Source: JBFAPK01 sp040676675
GTDB taxonomy: Bacteria > Actinomycetota > Actinomycetes > Mycobacteriales > Micromonosporaceae
Length of the DNA: 64,000 nt
Direction of reading: 5' to 3'
NCBI RefSeq assembly: GCF_040676675.1
Contig: NZ_JBFAPK010000013.1
Coordinates: 1-64,000, forward strand
The notes beneath the pieces were generated by a model. The model was not told where the DNA came from. It ran no database searches and saw only the letters and a program-made list of their open reading frames with translations. Made by a program: the position numbers and the translations under genes. The first letter of the stretch is position 1, and every line of letters starts with the position of its first letter. Shown piece after piece: positions 16,680 to 23,645 of the stretch.

Positions 16680-17474
16680 GTGCGAGATATCCCCGGCACC
16701 GCCCGCGTCGGTACCGTCCACATCGGTGCCGCACCTCGCGGTACCGCCCTCGTCACCGGCGCCTCCCGTGGCCTCGGCGCGTACCTCGCCCGGCGGCTCG
16801 GCGCCGAGGGCTGGCCGGTCGCCGTCAACTACCGCGCCGGGGCCGAGGCCGCCGAACGGGTGGTCGCCGAGATCCGGGCCGCGGGCGGTACCGCCGAGGC
16901 GTTCGCGGCCGACGTGACCGACGAGGCCGGCGTCTCCGGACTGGTCGCCCGCGTGACCGAGCGGCTGGGTCCGGTGGAGGTGCTGGTCGCCAACGCCACC
17001 GGCCCGCAGCCCGAGGTACCGGTCGAGGAGCTGACCTGGCAGGCCCACCTGGACCAGCTGTCGTTCTTCGTCAAGAGCCCGACCCTGCTGCTGCGCGAGG
17101 TGCTGCCCGCCATGAAGGCGCGCGGGCGGGGACGGGTGATCCAGATCGGCTCGGACATGTTCGAGCGGGCCCTGCCCGGCTGGTCGGCGTACGTCGCCGC
17201 GAAGGGGGCGCAGCTCGGCCTCACCCGCACCTGGGCCCGCGAGCTGGGCCCGTTCAACATCACCGTCAACCTGGTCGCGCCCGGCTGGATCCCGGTCGAG
17301 CGGCACGCCGGTACGCCGGAGAGCGCGCTGCGCGGCTACGCCGCCGAGGTGCCGCTGGCCCGGATCGGTACGCCCGAGGAGGTCGCCGCCGTGGTCGCCT
17401 TCCTCGCCTCGGACGCCGCCGCCTTCGTCACCGGCGAACGGATCACCGTCAACGGCGGGCACACCATCGACTGA
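16680..17474 (+). CDS. SDR-family oxidoreductase (FabG-like)
   Basis: 264 residues. TALVTGASRGLGAYLARRLG is the NAD(P) loop, NATG follows beta-4, the Ser is in RVIQIGSDMF, and Tyr/Lys are in YVAAKGA. The C-terminal segment AAFVTGERITVNGGHT is typical of 3-oxoacyl-ACP-reductase-like SDRs. It reduces a keto or oxidises a hydroxyl group of a small molecule; the substrate is unassigned. The GTG at 16680 has GGAGG eight bases upstream. The gene is divergent from the PadR gene, so the palindrome at 16581-16599 could also affect it. Confidence 0.9.
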   Translation: MRDIPGTARVGTVHIGAAPRGTALVTGASRGLGAYLARRLGAEGWPVAVNYRAGAEAAERVVAEIRAAGGTAEAFAADVTDEAGVSGLVARVTERLGPVEVLVANATGPQPEVPVEELTWQAHLDQLSFFVKSPTLLLREVLPAMKARGRGRVIQIGSDMFERALPGWSAYVAAKGAQLGLTRTWARELGPFNITVNLVAPGWIPVERHAGTPESALRGYAAEVPLARIGTPEEVAAVVAFLASDAAAFVTGERITVNGGHTID

Positions 17475-17489
17475 GCCGCCCCGGCTCGG

Positions 17490-17607
17490 ACGCCGGTCAA
17501 GCGTGGGCGCCGGTCAGGCACGGGCGCCCCGGCGGCGGTCCGGGCGCCGGTCAAGCGCGGGCGCGCCGGCGGCGGTCCGGGCGCCGGTCAGCGGCGGGCG
17601 CCGGTCA
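17490..17607. repeat. Direct-repeat array at a gene end
   Basis: GCGCCGGTCA occurs at 17507, 17544, 17581 and 17598, plus a one-mismatch copy at 17490. Two larger 37-base units (17517-17553, 17554-17590) are almost identical. The last copy contains the stop codon of the minus-strand methyltransferase gene. Confidence 0.85.
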
Positions 17608-18432
17608 GGTCGGGTTCGCCGGTGGCGGTACCGGTCCGGGGCGGGCCACGGTGAGCAGGTGGCTGCTCGCGCCGAGCAGGCTCGGCTCGTCCTCCACCCG
17701 GCGCAGCGCGTCGAGCATCCGGGCGGTGTGCTCCGGATCGGCCAGGATCTCGTCGAGGTGGGGGCCGGACATCCAGAGTGGACTCTCCACGCTCACGATC
17801 CGCTCCAGCGCCAGGCCCGCCTCCGTCACCTCGCCCGGGATCTCCGTCGGGTGGTGGAAGTAGGCGGTGGTGAACCACTGGGCCTGGTCGTCCGGGTTGC
17901 GGTGCAGGCCGTCGGCCAGCGTCCGCTCGACCATCCGCCGGAACCGCGCATCGGCGGCGAAGCCCTTGACGAAGCCGTCGAAGAGGGAGGCGAAGCGGCT
18001 GATCGTCGCCGCCACCACCGGCGCCCCGGGCCGGGCCACCCGCGCCGCCTCCCGCCAGACGCGCAGCCGGTCGGCCCGGTCGGGCAGGTGGTACAGCGGC
18101 CCGAGCAGCAGCACGGCGTCCGCGTCGCGGTCCTCGGCCGGCAACTCGCGGGCGTCACCGAGTACGGCGGTCACCCCGGCGATCCCCGCCGCGGCGGCGA
18201 CGTGCTCGGGGACCGGGTCGACGAGCCGTACCCGGTAGCCGGCGTCGGCCAGCGGTCGGGCGTAGACGCCGGTGGCGCCGCCCACGTCGATGATCCGCGC
18301 CGGGGCCGGCGGCAGGACCCGGGTCAGCAGGTCCCAGGTGCGCAGGTACTCCAGTCGGTTGGCGGCGCCGGTCTCCAGGCGTACCCGCTCGCCGCCGCGC
18401 CGGTAGTAGTCCAGTACCTCGGGTCTGATCAT
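17605..18432 (-). CDS. SAM-dependent class I methyltransferase
   Basis: 275 residues. Motif I is RIIDVGGATGVYARPLADAG (~residues 48-67), the acidic loop is VRLVDPVPEH, and VLLLGPLYHLPD is the post-II region of small-molecule methyltransferases. The C-terminal part (FFTTAYFHHP-like, EIPGEVTEAGL) resembles UbiE/ArsM-related enzymes. The substrate is unknown. The ATG at 18432 starts the conserved region; a 12-codon in-frame extension exists. It converges on the SDR gene across a repeat array that includes its stop codon. Confidence 0.85.
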   Translation of the reverse strand: MIRPEVLDYYRRGGERVRLETGAANRLEYLRTWDLLTRVLPPAPARIIDVGGATGVYARPLADAGYRVRLVDPVPEHVAAAAGIAGVTAVLGDARELPAEDRDADAVLLLGPLYHLPDRADRLRVWREAARVARPGAPVVAATISRFASLFDGFVKGFAADARFRRMVERTLADGLHRNPDDQAQWFTTAYFHHPTEIPGEVTEAGLALERIVSVESPLWMSGPHLDEILADPEHTARMLDALRRVEDEPSLLGASSHLLTVARPGPVPPPANPT

Positions 18433-18529
18433 CGTCCGATCCTGGTCCGCGCGCCGTCCGGTCGGCAATCCGATTACCGGGCCGGTGGCGCCGGCGCCAC
18501 CGGCCCGACCCGGCGCTCCCGACGGCGGC

Positions 18530-19534
18530 TCACTCCTCGATCTCGACGACCACCTTGCCGACGGCCGTGCCGGTGCCCAGCGCGGCGTGCGCGTCGCCGA
18601 CGTCGGCGAGCCCGAACCGCCGGGGATCGACCACCGGCCGCAGCCAGCCGCCGTCGGCCAGGGCCGCCGTTTCGCGCAGGATCTCGCCGTGGTGCTCGCG
18701 CCCCGTACCGGTCAGCAGCGGCGCGAGCGCGAAGATGCCGGAGTACGTGGCGCCCCGGAACGACAGCGGCGCGAGGTCGTGGGTGCCCCAGCCGAGCGCG
18801 CTCAGCACGTGGCCGGTGTTCCGGCGTACGGCGGCGAAGGACGCGTCGAGCGTCGTACCGCCGATCGTGTCGAAGACGACGTCGAACCCCTCGCCGCCGG
18901 TGTGCCGGGCGACGTACTCCTCAACGGAGGTGGTCGTGTAGTCGATCGGTGTGGCGCCGAGGCGGGCGACGGTCTCCAGCTTGCCCGGCGACGCGGTGGC
19001 GAAGACCTCTGCGTCGCGGGCGCGGGCGAGCTGGACGGCCAGGTTCCCGACCCCGCCGGCCCCGCCGTGCACGAGTACCCGGTGGCCCGCGCCCACCCGG
19101 GCCCGGTCAACCAGCCCCTCCCAGGCCGTGACGATCGCCAGCGGCAGGGCGGCGGCCGAGCGCATGTCCAACTCGGCCGGCTTGTGGGCGAGGAGGCGGG
19201 CGTCGACGGCCGCGTACTCGGCCAGCGACCCCGGCAGGTCCCCGACGCCACCGGCCATCCCGTAGACCGCGTCGCCGGGGGAGAAGCCGGCGACGCCGGG
19301 GCCGACCTCCGCCACCACCCCGGCCAGGTCGATGCCGAGTACCGCCGGCAGCCGGGTCGGTCGGGCCAGTTGCGCCCCGCCCCTGACGACGGTGGCGGCG
19401 CCGAGCTTCAGGTCCAGCGGGTTGACGCCGCTCGCCCGGACCCGTACCAGCACCTGCCCCGCCCCGGGCACCGGTCTGTCGATCTCGCCCAGGGCCGGCG
19501 GGTCGCCGAACTCCTCCAGCAGTACCGCGCGCAT
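18530..19534 (-). CDS. NADP-dependent quinone oxidoreductase (zinc-free MDR)
   Basis: 334 residues of the medium-chain dehydrogenase family: MRAVLLEEFGDPPALGEI start, GIDLAGVVAEVGPGV GroES-like region, and the cofactor motif VLVHGGAGGVGNLAVQLAR. The structural-zinc cysteines of alcohol dehydrogenases are missing, as in quinone reductases/crotonyl-CoA reductase-like enzymes. It should reduce quinones or enones with NADPH in the cytoplasm. The reading frame stays open far upstream, but the family start is the ATG at 19534. It is a single gene. Confidence 0.9.
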   Translation of the reverse strand: MRAVLLEEFGDPPALGEIDRPVPGAGQVLVRVRASGVNPLDLKLGAATVVRGGAQLARPTRLPAVLGIDLAGVVAEVGPGVAGFSPGDAVYGMAGGVGDLPGSLAEYAAVDARLLAHKPAELDMRSAAALPLAIVTAWEGLVDRARVGAGHRVLVHGGAGGVGNLAVQLARARDAEVFATASPGKLETVARLGATPIDYTTTSVEEYVARHTGGEGFDVVFDTIGGTTLDASFAAVRRNTGHVLSALGWGTHDLAPLSFRGATYSGIFALAPLLTGTGREHHGEILRETAALADGGWLRPVVDPRRFGLADVGDAHAALGTGTAVGKVVVEIEE

Positions 19535-19827
19535 GTGCCACCTCGTTTCGCAGTCGCCGCGGTCGGACCGGTCGGACCGGTCGGGCCCCGAGCGCTTTCC
19601 CCGGTCGCCATGATCCACACAACTGCCGGGGAACTGGCCCCTCGTCGTGCCCGCGACGCCACTGTTTCCCCGCTCCTGCGCGATCTCACGGTCCCCGGCG
19701 GCGGCGCAGGGCCCGCGGCGGTGCAGGTTCCGCGGCGGTGCAGGTTCCGCGGCGGCGTCGGGACGGGGCGATGGTCGGATGCCGGGCTGGTTATATTCCC
19801 GGCCGGGTATCAAGGGCCGCGCGAGGA
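19535..19827. other. Intergenic region with short tandem repeats
   Basis: No gene is seen. GGTCGGACC is reiterated at ~19560-19588, and a 17-base unit (GGCGGTGCAGGTTCCGC) occurs twice in tandem at 19717-19733 and 19734-19750. The AT-rich stretch near 19788-19800 (GGTTATATTCC) could be part of a promoter but drives no obvious plus-strand gene. Confidence 0.5.
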
Positions 19828-20250
19828 TCAGGGGTACTGGACCGGGTACGCGCCCGGGGCGTACGGCATCGAGCTGGCCTGGGCCGGCGGGGTGTCCCGG
19901 CGCTCGCTCTGGGCGAACCCGGCGGCGCGGGTGTTCTGCTGCGGCCAGCCGCCGGCCTCGTGGAAGAGCCGCAGGGCGGTCTCCACCACGTTGCCGAGCG
20001 GCTCGTGCGCCTCGATCTCGATGCTGGCGCCCGGGGTGTCGATGCGCACCTTCGTCGCGCTCGGGGGCGTGGTGATCGCCAGCGTCGCCGCCGGCTCGGC
20101 CGGGCCCGTCGCCTGCTCGGCCTCGGCTCCACCCGTCGCGGCCTCGGTTGCGTCCATCGCGGGCTCGGCCCCGGTGGTCGCGCCGGGCGTCGGCTCGGGG
20201 TCGGTGGTGGGGCTCGCCGGCGCGTCCGGCCCGGAGGGTTCGCTCGTCAC
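19828..20250 (-). CDS. Small protein of unknown function, Pro/Ala-rich N-terminus
   Basis: 140 residues from the GTG at 20250 (a GTG at 20289 is possible). The first ~60 residues are low-complexity Pro/Ala/Thr/Glu; a compact domain follows, with KVRIDTPGASIEIEAHEP and NVVETALRLFHEAGG, and a Pro/Tyr-rich tail. There is no signal peptide or membrane segment. I do not recognise the family; the IEIEA/VVETALRLF core looks like a short strand-helix module. The palindromic element at 20316-20379 lies directly upstream. Confidence 0.6.
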   Translation of the reverse strand: MTSEPSGPDAPASPTTDPEPTPGATTGAEPAMDATEAATGGAEAEQATGPAEPAATLAITTPPSATKVRIDTPGASIEIEAHEPLGNVVETALRLFHEAGGWPQQNTRAAGFAQSERRDTPPAQASSMPYAPGAYPVQYP

Positions 20251-20315
20251 GGTTGCCCATTGTGCGGGCGCCCGCACCGGCCCGTACACCGGGGTCGCGC
20301 GGGCGCCGCCCCGCT

Positions 20316-20379
20316 CGTCGATCTAGGGCAAATCGTCGTGATTGAAGATCAAAGCACGAGGATTTGCCCTAGATCGACG
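20316..20379. repeat. Long palindromic intergenic element I
   Basis: A 25-base arm at 20316-20340 pairs with 20355-20379 with one mismatch around a 14-base loop. The core CTAGGGCAAAT is unlike the GC-rich surroundings. It is placed between two minus-strand genes of unknown function. It could form a very stable RNA hairpin or a DNA cruciform; it resembles a dispersed REP-like element. Confidence 0.85.
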
Positions 20380-20419
20380 GGGATGGCGCGCGGGGATGGT
20401 GCATGGGCGGGCGGAGCGC

Positions 20420-20923
20420 CTAGTCGTTGAGTACCTCGGCCAGCTGGTCCCGGAAGCGGCGCTCCGACTCGGTGACGATGTCCCCACCGAGGCCGAGCAG
20501 CCCACCGGTCGGCGCGGCGGTCACCACCTGCTCGGCGACCTCGACCAGCCAGTGCTTGTACGCGCCGGCCTCGCCCTCGTCGACCTTGCCCGCCAGCAGC
20601 CCCGCGGCGGTACGGGCGCGCTGCAGCACATCGGCGATCATCGCGCCCGGGTCGGCGGGCTCGATCGCCGGCAACTCCTCGCCCTCCTCCGGGTCGCCGA
20701 CCCGGGAGACCACCTCGTCGGCGACGGCGGCGACGAGCGGGCTCGCCGACTCCCGGCCGGCGGCGATGGCGTCGAGCCCGGCCGCGTTCTCCGCCATGGT
20801 GCGGCGCGAGCCGTCCGACTCGGCCGCGCTGGCCGCGGTCAGCACCGACTGCGGCAGGCCGACGAGCAGTCCCCACTCCTCGTCGGAGAATCCGAACTCC
20901 GTGAACACCGGAACGTCCGTCAC
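20420..20923 (-). CDS. Small acidic protein of unknown function
   Basis: 167 residues, mostly helical and acidic: FTEFGFSDEEWGLLVGLPQS, AGAYKHWLVEVAEQVVTAA and a C-terminal SERRFRDQLAEVLND. No membrane segment or catalytic motif is evident. The GTG at 20923 follows a good GAGAGGGG site, which decides the start over in-frame ATGs upstream. Actinobacterial proteins of this look are often annotated only as hypothetical; its repeated helix pattern suggests a chaperone-like or dimeric helical fold, but that is a guess. Confidence 0.7.
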   Translation of the reverse strand: MTDVPVFTEFGFSDEEWGLLVGLPQSVLTAASAAESDGSRRTMAENAAGLDAIAAGRESASPLVAAVADEVVSRVGDPEEGEELPAIEPADPGAMIADVLQRARTAAGLLAGKVDEGEAGAYKHWLVEVAEQVVTAAPTGGLLGLGGDIVTESERRFRDQLAEVLND

Positions 20924-21082
20924 GGCTGTGCCCCTCTCCACTACTGGCATCCCGAAAAGTGCGACCGTCGCGAGTCCACGACTCACGGCAGCTCGCGAAA
21001 TCCACGTCACACGGCAGAACGAGCCGCCCGGCCGGACGAGTCGCCACCCCCGCGATCTCGGACAGGCTAGTGCAGCTCCGGG

Positions 21083-22882
21083 TCAGGCGGCCGCCGACGC
21101 ACGCCGGTCCCGTCGGGGCCGTGACGCGCGCCGCTTCCGGGGCGGCGGCGACCCGCCCTGGTCCGGGGCCGGCGCCGGCTCCGGGGTCAACAGGCCCTGT
21201 TCGCTGACCACCGGTACCGAGAGCGTCTTGTAGCCGACGTCGTCGAAGAGGACGGTCATCCGGTCCTCCTCGTACCCGAGCACGAGCCCGGCTCCCCACT
21301 CGGGGTGCCGTACGGTGCTGTGCACCGGGAACGGGCCGCTCGCCCGGTCGTCGGCGGTGCTCGTGCCGGCGTGGCAGTTGTCGCAGTGGCCGCACGGGTC
21401 GCCCAGCTGCTCGCCGAAGTAGGCCAGCAGCGCCTGACCGCGGCAGCCGGTCGTCTCGGCGAAGGCGCGCATCATGTCGGTACGCGAGCGCTGCACCGCC
21501 TGCTGGCGCTCCGCCTCGGCCACCGCGGCCCGCGCCGCCTCGGCCGGTACGGGTGCGTACGGCGGGCTGGTCACCCGCTGGTTCGGCCCGCTGGTTCCGG
21601 CCGCCCCGACCTGTTCCAGCAGCGCGAGCAGCTGGCCGAGTTTGCGGGCCCCGAGCCCGCTGCGCTCCCGCAGCGCGGTCCGGGTCATCGGCCCCTCGCG
21701 CAGCGCCGCCGCGAGTTCGGTCAGCTCCCGCGCGTCGGGCGTACCGCCGGTGAAGTAGCGCTGCAACCCGATGTCCTCGGGCCGCCACAGCAGCAGCGCG
21801 CGTGCGGGCGCGCCGTCCCGGCCGGCCCGGCCGATCTCCTGGAGGTAGCTGTCCGGAGAGTCGGGCAGGGCCAGGTGCGCCACCCAGCGGATGTTGGGCT
21901 TGTCGATGCCCATGCCGAACGCGGAGGTCGCCACCATCACCGGGACCCGGTCGGCGAGGAACTCTTCGTGCAGTTCCTCGCGGGCCCCGGTGGGCATCCC
22001 GCCGTGGTAGAACCGCGCCTCGTAGCCGGCGTCGTCGAGCCGGCCGGCCAGTTCCTCGGCCGCCCGCCGGGTCGGCACGTAGATGATGCCGGGCCGCTCG
22101 TCGCCGCCGAGCAGGGCGACCAGCCGTCGCCAGCGGTACTCCTCGGTTGCGCAGTGCGCGACCTCGAGGAAGAGGTTGGGCCGGTCCAGGCCGCCGACGA
22201 CGGTACGGGGGTCGTTCAGCCCGAGCCGGGCGACGATGTCGTCGCGTACCGGTGGGGAGGCGGTGGCGGTCAGCGCGACCACCGGCGGCCGGCCCAGTCC
22301 GCGGATCAGCTGCCCGAGGGCGAGGTAGTCGGGGCGGAAGTCGTGTCCCCAGGCGGAGATGCAGTGCGCCTCGTCCACGGCGACCAGCGCCGGGCGCAGC
22401 GCCCGCACCTCGGCCAGCCGCTGCGGGTTGGCCAGCTGCTCCGGGGTGATGAAGAGGAACCGGGCCTCGCCGCGCTCGATCTCCCGCAGCGCCGCCGCCT
22501 GCTGGTTCGGCGTCTCGGCGGAGCTGATCCGCACCGCGCGCAGCCGTACGCCGCCGCGTCCCGCTCCACGGCCGTCGCGTCCGCCACCACGGCCGCCACG
22601 GCCGCCGCCGCCGTCGGGTCCGGCGTCCCGGTCGTTGAGCGCGGCGATCTGGTCCTGCTGGAGCGCGAGCAGCGGGGAGATCACCACCGTGGGTCCGGGC
22701 AGCAGCGCCGCCGGTACCTGATAGACGGCGGACTTGCCGGCCCCGGTGGGGAGGACGACGAGCGCGTCCCGCCGCTTCATCACCGCCCGCATGGCGGCGA
22801 GCTGGTGCGGGCGCAGCGAACGCCAGCCGAAGTGTTGCCGCGCCGCGCGGCGCAGCCGGGTCGAGTGCAGTGGCAGTTTCAT
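21083..22882 (-). CDS. recQ: ATP-dependent DNA helicase RecQ with non-HRDC C-terminus
   Basis: 599 residues. Helicase motifs: Walker A LPTGAGKSAVYQ, DEAH in VAVDEAHCISAWGHDFRP, TATA in ALTATASPPV, and motif VI QEIGRAGRDG. A four-Cys zinc site (CRGQALLAYFGE...CGHCDNC) identifies the RecQ-Ct region. It unwinds DNA 3' to 5' in recombination and repair. Two oddities: a ~30-residue Gly/Arg-rich insertion between motifs Ia and Ib, and in place of HRDC a C-terminal domain with VRHPEWGAGLVLGYEEDRMT and VLFDDVGYKTLSV, which looks like the Tudor-like tail of UvrD/PcrA. The ATG at 22882 begins the conserved region. Confidence 0.95.
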   Translation of the reverse strand: MKLPLHSTRLRRAARQHFGWRSLRPHQLAAMRAVMKRRDALVVLPTGAGKSAVYQVPAALLPGPTVVISPLLALQQDQIAALNDRDAGPDGGGGRGGRGGGRDGRGAGRGGVRLRAVRISSAETPNQQAAALREIERGEARFLFITPEQLANPQRLAEVRALRPALVAVDEAHCISAWGHDFRPDYLALGQLIRGLGRPPVVALTATASPPVRDDIVARLGLNDPRTVVGGLDRPNLFLEVAHCATEEYRWRRLVALLGGDERPGIIYVPTRRAAEELAGRLDDAGYEARFYHGGMPTGAREELHEEFLADRVPVMVATSAFGMGIDKPNIRWVAHLALPDSPDSYLQEIGRAGRDGAPARALLLWRPEDIGLQRYFTGGTPDARELTELAAALREGPMTRTALRERSGLGARKLGQLLALLEQVGAAGTSGPNQRVTSPPYAPVPAEAARAAVAEAERQQAVQRSRTDMMRAFAETTGCRGQALLAYFGEQLGDPCGHCDNCHAGTSTADDRASGPFPVHSTVRHPEWGAGLVLGYEEDRMTVLFDDVGYKTLSVPVVSEQGLLTPEPAPAPDQGGSPPPRKRRASRPRRDRRASAAA

Positions 22883-23029
22883 TGGTCGCCGGAGGTACCC
22901 CACCCGGGTGACCGCGAAACGGCGGCGGCGTGCCCCGGCCACGGCCCTGCCCCGGCGCCGGGGGCCGGCGGTCCCGGCGGGATCGGTGGCGTCGATTAGC
23001 CGGGACCGCCGGCGGTCCGCAGGGGCCGG

Positions 23030-23482
23030 TCAGCCGCGCCAGCCGTCCGGTACGGTGCCCTGCTGCACCGAGCTGGTGCCGCTGCACTTGCCGTTGTCCG
23101 GGTCGCCCCAGATCCGGATGGTGTCCACGTCGTTGGCCCAGGTGCCGTTCGGGTGGGTGTAGTCGCCGAGGTTCACCCGGGCGTTGGCGGGGATGCAGAG
23201 GTAGCGGTCCGGGCTGGTCCCCGTGTCGAGCAGCCAGACCGAGTCGTCGTTGCGGGTGTTCACCACCGAGTCGGCCTGGTTCTGCCGGTTCGAGGGCAGG
23301 TTCTGGTAGATCGCGTCCTGGAACTGCACGAGCTTCGTACCGGCGGAGTACGTGCCGGAGTAGAGGCAGACGTACGGGTAGGGGCAGTCCCGGTAGGCGG
23401 TTGCCTGGGCGGGGGTGGCCACGAGGGCCGTGGTCAACGTGGTGGCGCCGACGGTGAGCAGGGTCAGCAGACGTCGCTTCAC
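23030..23482 (-). CDS. Secreted peptidase-inhibitor I36-like protein
   Basis: 150 residues. A Sec signal peptide (MKRRLLTLL, hydrophobic core, ATPAQA cleavage) precedes a ~120-residue mature part with four Cys and the CPYPYVCLYSGTYSAG motif of the SMPI/I36 family of Streptomyces metalloproteinase inhibitors (beta/gamma-crystallin-like folds). It would be exported and may inhibit a secreted protease or serve in the cell wall. The gene stands alone next to the large regulator gene. Confidence 0.8.
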   Translation of the reverse strand: MKRRLLTLLTVGATTLTTALVATPAQATAYRDCPYPYVCLYSGTYSAGTKLVQFQDAIYQNLPSNRQNQADSVVNTRNDDSVWLLDTGTSPDRYLCIPANARVNLGDYTHPNGTWANDVDTIRIWGDPDNGKCSGTSSVQQGTVPDGWRG

Positions 23483-23645
23483 GGTGGGTCTCCGATCCGG
23501 TGCGGGCCGCGCTCACTCGCGACCATGGCGGTCATTCACCGCCGGCAATGTTTCCGGTGCAATTGGTGCCTGTCAGCCGTTCCGGTCGGTTCCGTACGGT
23601 TCCGTACACCCGCGTACGCCCCCGGGTGCGCGACCTCCGCCCAGG

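Noticed and set aside
17490..17607. Possible CRISPR array
   Set aside because: Repeats are short and GC-rich, spacers irregular and partly identical, and no cas genes are near.
20349..23516. Very long minus-strand reading frame (over 1000 codons) across several genes
   Set aside because: High-GC shadow of recQ and its neighbours: Arg/Gly/Ala/Pro-rich, no domain, runs through clear intergenic DNA and the palindrome.
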